Shown: positions 1-7,520 of the stretch, piece after piece | How positions within the stretch are numbered: position 1 is the first letter of the stretch | Layout: the number at the start of each line of letters is the position of its first letter | Assembly: GCF_018860545.1 (NCBI RefSeq) | Contig: NZ_JAHKPN010000010.1 | Location: 1 to 64,000, forward strand | Length of the DNA: 64,000 bases | DNA from: Winogradskyella psychrotolerans | GTDB lineage: Bacteria; Bacteroidota; Bacteroidia; Flavobacteriales; Flavobacteriaceae | Direction: 5' to 3' | Position numbers and translations under genes: made by a program | Notes under the pieces: model-generated | Told to the model about the DNA's origin: nothing | Database searches by the model: none | What the model saw: the letters and a program-made list of their open reading frames with translations, nothing else

Positions 1-190
1 TTGGTTAGATTGGTTAGATTGGTTAGATTGGTTAGATTGGTTAGATTGGTTAGATTGGTTAGATTGGTTAGATTGGTTAGATTGGTTAGATTGGTTAGAT
101 TGGTTAGATTGGTTAGATTGGTTAGATTGGTTAGATTGGTTAGATTGGTTAGATTGGTTAGATTGTTAGATTTTTAGATTGTTAGATTTA
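1..190. repeat. 9-bp tandem repeat (TTGGTTAGA), about 18 perfect copies
   Basis: The unit TTGGTTAGA repeats without a break from base 1 to about 163. It then decays into 8-bp relatives (TTGTTAGA, TTTTTAGA, TTGTTAGA) up to about 188. The window begins inside the array, so the full copy number is unknown. It lies just beyond the 3' end of the minus-strand helicase gene and codes for nothing visible here. Copy number in such arrays is prone to slippage. The degenerate right edge suggests the array grew outward from older TTAGA-rich sequence. Confidence 0.97.
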
Positions 191-195
191 ATAAA

Positions 196-1632
196 TTAAT
201 CTTTCTCTACAAACATTTCATCTTTAAAACCAATAAGATATAGCTTTTCCTTCGCTCTAGTAATTGCTGTATACAACCAACGAATATAATCTTTATCCAT
301 ACCATTTGGCAAATACGGTTGTTCTACGAAAATAGTATTCCATTGTCCACCTTGCGATTTATGACAGGTAATGGCATAAGAAAACTTCACTTGTAGTGCA
401 TTGAAAAACTTATTATTCTTAACTCCTAAAAAGCGTTTATATTTAGAAGGCTCTTCTTCATAATCTTTTGATACTTCTTGATATAATCTATTGGACTCTT
501 CATAACTTAATGAAGCACTTTCAACAGCTATAGTATCTAAAAGTAAAACAGTTTCAAACGGCTTCATGTTAGGGTAATCGACCATTCTCAATTTCACTTC
601 GGCAAATTTAAAACCGTACAATTCTTTGATACTAAAAATCTCTAAGACTTCAATGATATCGCCATTCGCAATAAATCCAGCTTCGCTCGTAGGTTTTAGC
701 CAAAAATAATTATTCTTTACGACCATTAAATAATCACCAGCCGACAATTCAGATTCATTAAACAAAATACGTTGTCTAATTTGTTGGTTGTAAGCATTCG
801 CACGCTTGTTACTCCTCACAATAATGGCTGTTTCCTCATAACCATCTGCACTATACGCATCATTAATAGCATCCATAATTTCATAGCCATCAATTAAACG
901 GACACTATCCGCAAATCCATTTAAATCAAATTTAAAACTGTCATAAAAATTAGACTCCAAAACCGCTCTTAGCTCTGTTGCGTTACTTAAGATACCTGAA
1001 TCTTGTTCTTGTCGCACCACTTCATCCAACTCAATCCCCACAACATCCTTATTATAATTTAAGCTAAGCCTATTTTCATCTAAGGCCGGACTTAAATCAG
1101 ATTTCACAGGCGGTAGCTGTGCCTTATCTCCAATTAAAAGCAATTTACAGTCATGACCAGAATACACATATCGCATTAAGTCATCCAACAACGAACTACT
1201 ATCAAATGATTTGGAATCTGGAGGTGTATCAGAAATCATTGAAGCTTCATCTACAATAAAAATAGTATTGCGATGCTTATTAGGTTGCATTACAAAATTA
1301 ACACCACCTCCTTTATCCTTTTTAGGGAAATAGATTTTTTTGTGAATGGTAAAAGCCTCTTTTTTAGAGTAATTTGAAATCACCTTAGCAGCACGACCTG
1401 TAGGCGCCAGTAAAACAGCACTTTTTTTGGCTTGCCATAAATTAGAAACAATCGTACCTATAATACTTGTTTTTCCAGTTCCAGCGTATCCTTTTAATAA
1501 GTAAATAGAATTTTTATTATGGTCAAAAATAAACTGGGATAACTGCATTAACACCATATCTTGCTTAGAAGTTGGTGCAAATGGAAATTTGGATTTTATC
1601 AGCGAATAGAATGCAGAAGCATTAGAAATCAT
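196..1632 (-). CDS. RecD-like superfamily 1 DNA helicase (AAA family ATPase)
   Basis: A 478-residue ATP-dependent helicase resembling the exonuclease V alpha (RecD/RecD2) family. Walker A GYAGTGKT is at residues 48-55, Walker B IVDEAS at 126-131 and motif III GDKAQLPPV at 168-176. The C-terminal UvrD-like motifs are present: an ITCHKSQG segment near 420 and a WLYTAITRAKEKL segment near 450. It lacks the long N-terminal region of full RecD2 (usually over 700 residues), and this short form is common in Flavobacteriia. No RecB or RecC gene is nearby, so it probably works alone in DNA repair or replication; its substrate cannot be told from sequence. Confidence 0.9.
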   Translation of the reverse strand: MISNASAFYSLIKSKFPFAPTSKQDMVLMQLSQFIFDHNKNSIYLLKGYAGTGKTSIIGTIVSNLWQAKKSAVLLAPTGRAAKVISNYSKKEAFTIHKKIYFPKKDKGGGVNFVMQPNKHRNTIFIVDEASMISDTPPDSKSFDSSSLLDDLMRYVYSGHDCKLLLIGDKAQLPPVKSDLSPALDENRLSLNYNKDVVGIELDEVVRQEQDSGILSNATELRAVLESNFYDSFKFDLNGFADSVRLIDGYEIMDAINDAYSADGYEETAIIVRSNKRANAYNQQIRQRILFNESELSAGDYLMVVKNNYFWLKPTSEAGFIANGDIIEVLEIFSIKELYGFKFAEVKLRMVDYPNMKPFETVLLLDTIAVESASLSYEESNRLYQEVSKDYEEEPSKYKRFLGVKNNKFFNALQVKFSYAITCHKSQGGQWNTIFVEQPYLPNGMDKDYIRWLYTAITRAKEKLYLIGFKDEMFVEKD

Positions 1633-1751
1633 ATAGAAAATAAATATATAGCAAGATACTATTATTCTGTATTTTTAAAGCCCATATCTCATTTAGTTCG
1701 ATATTTTTATTTTTTTTAATTTAGATAGTTTTAACGTACAAAAAAAAATTG

Positions 1752-1759
1752 TAGATTTG
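1752..1759 (+). promoter_or_regulatory. Putative -7 element (TAGATTTG)
   Basis: TAGATTTG matches the Bacteroidota -7 consensus TAnnTTTG exactly and lies 27 bases before the start of the next gene. No clear TTG is found at the expected -33 distance, so only half of the promoter is supported. Confidence 0.45.
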
Positions 1760-1786
1760 CGATAGACCTAATAAATAAAAACTAAT

Positions 1787-2512
1787 ATGAACATTATTAT
1801 AGCAATTGTAGTTATTATAATTTTAACCATTGGAATTGTATGGTTAATCGACAAATTTGTACCAAAAAAAATAAAACCAGTAATAAATATCTTACTTTGG
1901 GTCTTAATTATTTTCCTAGGATACATGACTTATATGTCAGTATATAGAGAAATTGAATTTAACCAATTGAAAAAAGAACGTTTTGCTGTGGTTATCGATC
2001 GCTTAATTGATGTTAGAGATGCGGAATTAGCTTATAAAGATGTTAACGGAACTTATACTGATAGTTTCGAAAAATTAATCAACTTCGTTGAAACTGGAAA
2101 AGTGCCAATTACACAAAGACGTGATACTTTAGTTTTAGATGAAGAAAAAACAAAGTTATTTGGTGGTGTTGAAACCATGAAAACATTAACTTTAATTGAT
2201 ACGTTAAGTTTTTACTCAGTTAAAGATTCATTATTTAAAGGCAGTGACCGTTATAAAACGATGATGAATGTAGGTGTTGGTAAAGAAGGTGCTAAATTTA
2301 AATTGCAAGCGGGTAAGTTAGACGAATTTTCTGTATTTGAAGCAAGTGTAGATAAATCTGTTATTTTACATGACCAAGAACCATATTTAGTAGAAAAAGA
2401 AAATCAGGTGGTATCTGTTGATGGTGTTAACGGACCAACATTAAAAGTTGGATCTATGACGGAAGTATTCACTAAAGGAAACTGGCCAAAAAGCTACACA
2501 AATAAAGAATAG
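1787..2512 (+). CDS. Uncharacterised inner-membrane protein with periplasmic domain
   Basis: A 241-residue protein with two hydrophobic helices (about residues 2-20 and 31-51) followed by a soluble domain of about 190 residues with no recognised catalytic motif. The soluble part begins with a charged helix and a segment (roughly 75-100) that resembles an extracytoplasmic helical start. The gene ends one base before the DUF3822 start, and that gene overlaps rsmD, so the three probably form one transcript. A TAGATTTG -7 element lies upstream. Function is unknown. Confidence 0.85.
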   Translation: MNIIIAIVVIIILTIGIVWLIDKFVPKKIKPVINILLWVLIIFLGYMTYMSVYREIEFNQLKKERFAVVIDRLIDVRDAELAYKDVNGTYTDSFEKLINFVETGKVPITQRRDTLVLDEEKTKLFGGVETMKTLTLIDTLSFYSVKDSLFKGSDRYKTMMNVGVGKEGAKFKLQAGKLDEFSVFEASVDKSVILHDQEPYLVEKENQVVSVDGVNGPTLKVGSMTEVFTKGNWPKSYTNKE

Positions 2513-2513
2513 T

Positions 2514-3320
2514 TTGAAAATAAACGATATTAAAGAACTGTCCATTCAAATTAATTTGAATGGGCTTTCTTTTTGTATTCTAAATAGAACTCAAAATACG
2601 ATTGAGTTTCTCAAAACAATTCCGTTTGAACACAAATCGACACCTGCAGAAGTTCTCAATAGTTTAAAAGCAGAACTGAGTAGTAACACGGTTTTTTCAG
2701 AAGATTTTGATGCTGTTTTAGTGATTCATCAAAATGAATTAGCCACGTTAGTTCCCAAAGAACTTTATAATGCCGAGCATAAAGCAGACTATTTAAAATT
2801 CAATTCAAAAATACTTCGTAACGATTTTATTACTGAAGACGAAATTGTAGTAAATCAAAGCGTGAATGTTTATGTTCCCTATGTAAACATCAACAATTAC
2901 ATCTTTGATACCTTTGGTGAATTTGTTTACAAACACGCTTCAAGTGTCCTTATCAATTCGCATTTACAACATGATGAAAACAAAGAAGAAGCAATCGTTT
3001 ATATCAATATTAATAAAAGCACGGTTGAAGTCTTAGTGCTAGAAAAAAACAAACTTCAACTATTTAATGTTTTTGAATACTACAGTAAAGAAGATTTTAT
3101 CTATTACATTTTATTTGTGTTTGAACAATTAAAGCTCGATGTAGAGACCACCACAATTGAATTAAGTGGTGCCATTGAGAAAGATGATGACCTCTACAAT
3201 ATTCTATACACCTATATTAGACATGTAAATTTTATAGATAAAGTTTATAAATTTTCAATTTCAGCCGGAATAGATAGACGCTATTTACACAAACATTTTT
3301 TAATCTTAAATTCATTTTAA
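2514..3320 (+). CDS. DUF3822 family protein
   Basis: A 268-residue protein matching the DUF3822 family as remembered, a Bacteroidota family that sits next to rsmD and appears to have an actin/ASKHA-like fold; the function is not established. It starts with TTG at 2514, one base after the preceding stop codon, and no ATG gives the same N-terminus (KINDIKELSIQINLNG). Its TAA stop overlaps the ATG of rsmD by one base (TAATG), implying translational coupling. The coupling suggests a role linked to rRNA modification or ribosome assembly, which is inference only. Confidence 0.85.
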   Translation: MKINDIKELSIQINLNGLSFCILNRTQNTIEFLKTIPFEHKSTPAEVLNSLKAELSSNTVFSEDFDAVLVIHQNELATLVPKELYNAEHKADYLKFNSKILRNDFITEDEIVVNQSVNVYVPYVNINNYIFDTFGEFVYKHASSVLINSHLQHDENKEEAIVYININKSTVEVLVLEKNKLQLFNVFEYYSKEDFIYYILFVFEQLKLDVETTTIELSGAIEKDDDLYNILYTYIRHVNFIDKVYKFSISAGIDRRYLHKHFLILNSF

Positions 3321-3868
3321 TGCGTATTATATCCGGATTATTTAAAGGCAGACGTATTACAGCGCCTAAAAAATTACCTGTTAGACCAACAACAGATATG
3401 GCCAAGGAAGCGCTATTCAACATCTTAAATAATCAATATTATTTTGATGATATTTCGGTATTAGATTTATTTTCAGGAACAGGGAATATCAGTTATGAAT
3501 TCGCATCACGAGGTACAGAAGAGATTACGGCTGTAGACGAAAATTTTGGTTGTATCAAATTTATAAATGAAACTGCTGAAGCTTTTGAAATGACTATCAG
3601 TACGGTAAAAAGTGATGTTTTTAAATTTTTAGAAAAATCGAAGCAAAAACACACTATCATTTTTGCAGACCCACCTTATGATTTTGAATTAGAGGCCTTT
3701 TCTAAAATTCCAGAATTAGTTTTTAAAAATGAACTTTTAGAGGACGAAGGAGTGTTAGTTGTAGAGCATTCAAAACATACCGATTTAAGTCAACTAGACC
3801 ATTACTCACACTCTAAAAGTTATGGTGGCAATATGTTTAGTTTTTTTGATTATTCAGCCAAAAGCTAA
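3320..3868 (+). CDS. rsmD: 16S rRNA (guanine966-N2)-methyltransferase RsmD
   Basis: A 182-residue SAM-dependent methyltransferase. The N-terminus MRIISGLFKGRRI is typical of RsmD, followed by the RPTTDMAKEALFNIL segment. The SAM-binding loop VLDLFSGTGNISYEFASRG is at about 47-65, and the catalytic DPPY of the N6/N2 methyltransferase class is near residue 117. RsmD methylates G966 of 16S rRNA on the 30S subunit. Length is normal for the family. It is the last gene of the three-gene cluster, and it faces the minus-strand RNase P RNA gene. Confidence 0.93.
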   Translation: MRIISGLFKGRRITAPKKLPVRPTTDMAKEALFNILNNQYYFDDISVLDLFSGTGNISYEFASRGTEEITAVDENFGCIKFINETAEAFEMTISTVKSDVFKFLEKSKQKHTIIFADPPYDFELEAFSKIPELVFKNELLEDEGVLVVEHSKHTDLSQLDHYSHSKSYGGNMFSFFDYSAKS

Positions 3869-3888
3869 TTCAACTCAAAACATAATAC

Positions 3889-3922
3889 AAAAAAAACAAA
3901 GCTTCATATATAAACATGAAGC
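3889..3922 (-). terminator. Rho-independent terminator of rnpB
   Basis: On the minus strand GCTTCAT and ATGAAGC form a hairpin (3901-3922) followed by a U-rich run (3889-3900). It directly follows the 3' end of the RNase P RNA. Confidence 0.8.
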
Positions 3923-3932
3923 TTGTTTGTTT

Positions 3933-4262
3933 AAGCTGATCTATAAGCCGAATTCTGTACATTTTCTTTTTAAGAAATGAATTCCTTACAAAAAAAAGCC
4001 CTTATCATTTATCTACGTTTACTGTTACCAGCAAACTTTAGCTGCCTACCCTCTAACAATCGCGCGTGCACGCTCAAACGTTAGTATACATGACATTGCA
4101 CCACATAGAGTTTACCTGGTTTCACTACAGCATTACCTGTACATACTTTCTGTTGCACTTTTCCTCACCTTACGATGGATGGCTGTTAACCACTATGATT
4201 GCACTATGGTGTTCGGACTTTCCTACCCTAAATAAATTTAGAATCGATAAGGCGATCTGCTT
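3933..4262 (-). ncRNA. rnpB: RNase P RNA (bacterial type A-like)
   Basis: The catalytic RNA of ribonuclease P, which trims tRNA 5' leaders. Minus-strand bases 4228-4211 carry the conserved GGTAGGAAAGTCCG block near P4. The 3' end carries ACAGAATTCGGCTTAT (3958-3943), the matching universal 3' block. The 5' segment AAGCAGATC and the 3' segment GATCAGCTT close the P1 stem with one A-A mismatch, which sets the ends at about 4262 and 3933. A -7 element lies just upstream and a terminator just downstream. The plus-strand open frame inside this region (4066-4287) is a chance frame. Confidence 0.95.
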
Positions 4263-4266
4263 GCCG

Positions 4267-4274
4267 CAAAAGTA
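4267..4274 (-). promoter_or_regulatory. rnpB -7 promoter element (TACTTTTG)
   Basis: On the minus strand TACTTTTG fits the consensus TAnnTTTG and is placed to start transcription at the P1 stem of rnpB about 5-7 bases downstream. No good -33 TTG is seen at normal spacing. Confidence 0.55.
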
Positions 4275-4338
4275 CATAAATTGTTAATAACTCATATTAA
4301 ATTCTGATACTAACAATCGCCAATTTAAAGGTTATTCT

Positions 4339-4346
4339 TAAATTTG
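4339..4346 (+). promoter_or_regulatory. Putative dnaX -7 element (TAAATTTG)
   Basis: TAAATTTG matches the Bacteroidota -7 consensus and lies 18 bases before the dnaX ATG, implying a leader of about 12 bases. No -33 TTG was found at standard spacing. Confidence 0.45.
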
Positions 4347-4364
4347 TAATTCAGTAAATTTTTA

Positions 4365-6092
4365 ATGGAACACTTTGTAGTATCGGCTCGTAAATACAGA
4401 CCACAAACCTTTAAGGATGTTGTAGGTCAGCAGGCTATTACCAATACATTACTCAATGCCATTGAAAACAACCACTTAGCCCAAGCTTTATTATTTACAG
4501 GACCACGAGGAGTTGGAAAAACCACTTGTGCTCGTATTTTGTCTAAAATGATAAATAGTGATGGCAATACAAGTGAAGACGAAGATTTTGCGTTTAATAT
4601 TTTTGAATTGGATGCCGCTTCTAACAACTCCGTTGATGATATTAGAAGTTTAACGGATCAAGTCCGAATTCCACCCCAAGTTGGAAAATACAAAGTCTAT
4701 ATTATTGATGAGGTACATATGTTATCTCAAGCCGCTTTTAATGCCTTTTTAAAGACTTTAGAAGAGCCACCAAAGCATTGTATTTTCATTTTAGCAACGA
4801 CTGAAAAACATAAAATCATACCAACCATATTATCGCGTTGTCAAATTTTTGATTTTAAACGTATAACGGTTTCTGATGCTAAAGAATACTTAAAATATAT
4901 TGCCAAAGAGCAAGGTATAAATGCTGAAGACGATGCGCTTCATATTATTGCGCAAAAAGCAGATGGAGCCATGCGAGATGCTCTATCTATTTTTGATCGT
5001 GTGGTTAGTTTTTCGGGTAAAAACCTAACAAGACAAGCCGTTACAGAGAACCTAAACGTTCTAGATTACGAAACGTATATTACAAGTACCGATTTAATTT
5101 TAGAGAATAAGATTCCAGACTTACTCATACAATTTAATACCATTATTTCTAAAGGCTTTGATGGCCATCATTATATTGCAGGTTTAGCCTCTCATTTTAG
5201 AGATTTAATGGTTTGTAAGAATCCTGCAACCATTCCTTTATTAGAAGTTGGCGAGGATACTAGTCTAAAATACATGGAACAATCCAAGAAAACAACGCAT
5301 AGTTTTCTAATGGAAGGCATTCGACTTGCCAATGACTGTGATCTTAAATATAAGACGAGTAAAAATCAACGTTTACTTGTTGAGTTAACACTTATGCAAC
5401 TTGCCTCTATCACTTTTGATGGAGAAAAAAAAAATCTTAAGCACTTCATAATTCCACCTTCGTATTTTAAAGCAAGAGGTATTACTCCTATTCCTGTTAC
5501 AAAACCGAAGATTGACGTCGAAAAACCTAATGAACAAACTACAGTTGCCAAAGAAAAAGTAGCGCCGAAAGCAGCAATTTCTGTCGTAAAGGAACCTGTT
5601 AGTATTCCAAAAATATCTATAAATCAACCTAAAAAGTCAACCTCTGGTTTATCCCTAAGAAGTATTAGAGAAAAGAAAGAGCATCAATTACGCCAAATGG
5701 ATGTGGTAATTGATGAAGACAACCTACCTAAAGAACCTGTAACTCAAGAGGCCTTAACCGAAGCCTGGAAAGATTACACTAAATCCATGGATCAGAAAGG
5801 TGAAAAAATCATGGCTTCTATTTTACAAATGGATATGCCAAAATTAGAAGGCACCACCATATATTTAACCTATTCAAACAATACTAATAAGATAGAATTA
5901 GAACGTGCTGAGTTTCCTTTAATGGCTTTTTTAAAGAAAAAATTACTTAATTACGATCTTAAATTAGACATAACCGTAAACGAAGAAATCGCAAAAAAAT
6001 ACGCTTTCACACCATTAGAAAAATACGAAAAACTAAAAGATAAAAACCCTAATATTGAGGTGTTGCGACAGATGTTTGGGTTAGATGTTTAA
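4365..6092 (+). CDS. dnaX: DNA polymerase III subunit gamma/tau
   Basis: The 575-residue clamp-loader ATPase of the replisome. Walker A GPRGVGKT is at 46-53, Walker B YIIDEVHML at 112-120, the sensor region ATTEKHK at about 144-150 and the SRC arginine finger at 157-159. The zinc-binding cysteine cluster that normally follows Walker A is absent: residues 61-80 are acidic and carry no cysteine before ELDAASNNSVDDIR. I recall this as common in Flavobacteriia. The C-terminal part (about 370-575) is a linker and tau-like polymerase-binding region. No frameshift slippery site is obvious. Confidence 0.95.
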   Translation: MEHFVVSARKYRPQTFKDVVGQQAITNTLLNAIENNHLAQALLFTGPRGVGKTTCARILSKMINSDGNTSEDEDFAFNIFELDAASNNSVDDIRSLTDQVRIPPQVGKYKVYIIDEVHMLSQAAFNAFLKTLEEPPKHCIFILATTEKHKIIPTILSRCQIFDFKRITVSDAKEYLKYIAKEQGINAEDDALHIIAQKADGAMRDALSIFDRVVSFSGKNLTRQAVTENLNVLDYETYITSTDLILENKIPDLLIQFNTIISKGFDGHHYIAGLASHFRDLMVCKNPATIPLLEVGEDTSLKYMEQSKKTTHSFLMEGIRLANDCDLKYKTSKNQRLLVELTLMQLASITFDGEKKNLKHFIIPPSYFKARGITPIPVTKPKIDVEKPNEQTTVAKEKVAPKAAISVVKEPVSIPKISINQPKKSTSGLSLRSIREKKEHQLRQMDVVIDEDNLPKEPVTQEALTEAWKDYTKSMDQKGEKIMASILQMDMPKLEGTTIYLTYSNNTNKIELERAEFPLMAFLKKKLLNYDLKLDITVNEEIAKKYAFTPLEKYEKLKDKNPNIEVLRQMFGLDV

Positions 6093-6121
6093 GCAACAAT
6101 CAGTTTCAAAATTTGGAACGC

Positions 6122-6292
6122 ATGAAAAAAAACTTACCTTTAATAGTTATTATTGCAAGCGCTATTTTAATTGTTGTCAATTTTATATTCTCAGAGAAAT
6201 TTGACCGTGGGTTTTGGATGTCAACACTATCTAGTGTTTTGATTATTATATCCATGGTATTAACTATTAGAGAACGAAAAAAGAACGATTAA
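6122..6292 (+). CDS. Small two-helix membrane protein (56 aa)
   Basis: An ATG-started frame of 56 codons plus stop, starting 29 bases after the dnaX stop codon. The peptide begins MKKNLPLIVIIASAIL, has two hydrophobic helices (about residues 5-23 and 33-49) joined by the polar loop SEKFDRGF, and ends in a basic RERKKND tail. This positive-inside pattern and the tight spacing to the next gene (24 bases) support a real gene, and similar short membrane proteins are common in Flavobacteriia. Function is unknown. Confidence 0.75.
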   Translation: MKKNLPLIVIIASAILIVVNFIFSEKFDRGFWMSTLSSVLIIISMVLTIRERKKND

Positions 6293-6316
6293 TAAGGTGG
6301 CTTAAAATTCAAACAG

Positions 6317-6901
6317 ATGAAACATTTATTAGCACTTTTTATTATAATTATTATCGCATTTACAAGCTGCGAAGGTCGAAAAACACAAAGCCAAGCCTTA
6401 TCTGAAAGTATTGCCGAATTCAAAAAAACAGCAACTTTTGAAACCAATATTTATATCCCTGAAAATTACTTAGAACACCAAGTAGACACCTTGATGAGCA
6501 ATGGTTTTAGAGTAAAAATAAAAACCTATTCTGATATGTCTAGCGACGTTTTATTTTCGAAAATAAAAGACACGATTAATTACCAAACCCATTACAGAAA
6601 TTTTAAGTTTGATATTCGTGTTGAAAAAGAAGGCCAATTAATTTTTGAAGAAAGCTATGATAAACACAAAGCAAATAAACTCTTTGGTTATCGCGATGAC
6701 TTCGTATCAGACTCTCCTTTTTATAATTTTGATAAATTGGCCATCTTACAATCTATACAAGTAGATGATGAACCTTCACCAAAAAACAAAGTACTTATAG
6801 ATGTAATGTATGCGATACCAGAAACTAATCGCACTGCGCTACACACGTTATTTGTTAACGATAACGGCACTATTAATATGGTACATGTAACACAAAACTA
6901 A
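6317..6901 (+). CDS. Uncharacterised lipoprotein
   Basis: A 194-residue protein with a lipoprotein signal peptide: basic start MKHLL, a hydrophobic run, then the lipobox AFTSC with lipidated Cys18. The mature part has a central beta-rich stretch (about 75-110) and no motif I recognise. It ends two bases before miaE starts, so the two are probably co-transcribed and perhaps coupled. Its function is unknown; the link to a tRNA-modifying enzyme may be only positional. Confidence 0.8.
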   Translation: MKHLLALFIIIIIAFTSCEGRKTQSQALSESIAEFKKTATFETNIYIPENYLEHQVDTLMSNGFRVKIKTYSDMSSDVLFSKIKDTINYQTHYRNFKFDIRVEKEGQLIFEESYDKHKANKLFGYRDDFVSDSPFYNFDKLAILQSIQVDDEPSPKNKVLIDVMYAIPETNRTALHTLFVNDNGTINMVHVTQN

Positions 6902-6903
6902 TT

Positions 6904-7485
6904 ATGTTAGGACTAAAATTACCAACCGATCCGAGATGGGTAAATATCGTTGAAAAGAATATTGAAGATATCCTAACCGATCATGCCTATTGTGAGCAAA
7001 AAGCAGCAAGTACGGCTATTTCCTTAATTGTGGGTTTCCCAGAATACACGGAGTTGGTACAAGAAATGATAGCTTTAGTAGAGGAAGAAATGAGCCATTT
7101 TAAAATGGTACACGATAGGATTTTAGAAAACGGTTGGACACTTGGTAGAGATCGTAAAGATGACTATGTACTTGCGCTTATAAAATTTTTTCCAAAAGGT
7201 GGCAGTAGAACGACACAATTGGTTCACAGATTACTATATGCAGCATTAATTGAAGCACGAAGTTGTGAGCGTTTTAGATTATTATCTGAAGAATTAGAAG
7301 ATAAAAAATTAGCCAAATTTTACCGTAAACTGATGATTAGCGAGGCTGGCCATTACACCATGTTTTTAAATTTTGCACGAAAATATGGTGACAGAGCAGA
7401 AGTTGACCATAAATGGGAACAACTTCTTGACTATGAAGCTAGTATTATGAAAAACTTAGGAGATAAGGAAACTATCCATGGATAA
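6904..7485 (+). CDS. miaE: tRNA-(ms2io6A37) hydroxylase MiaE
   Basis: A 193-residue diiron monooxygenase that hydroxylates the isopentenyl side chain of ms2i6A at tRNA position 37. Iron ligands appear as the two-helix pairs expected of the ferritin-like fold: the DHAYCEQKAAS helix (about 25-36), EEEMSHF (about 60-66), EARSCERF (about 119-126) and SEAGHY (about 148-153). Length matches the family. Its presence implies that MiaA and MiaB act elsewhere in the genome. Confidence 0.93.
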   Translation: MLGLKLPTDPRWVNIVEKNIEDILTDHAYCEQKAASTAISLIVGFPEYTELVQEMIALVEEEMSHFKMVHDRILENGWTLGRDRKDDYVLALIKFFPKGGSRTTQLVHRLLYAALIEARSCERFRLLSEELEDKKLAKFYRKLMISEAGHYTMFLNFARKYGDRAEVDHKWEQLLDYEASIMKNLGDKETIHG

Positions 7486-7520
7486 TTTTTGTAAGTTTAC
7501 TAAACTTACGACTATATCTT

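Noticed and set aside
1..190. CRISPR array
   Set aside because: The 9-bp units are directly abutting without spacers, and no cas genes are present.
4066..4287. Open frame of 73 codons on the plus strand
   Set aside because: It lies within and opposite to the RNase P RNA, whose conserved blocks and P1 stem are clear.
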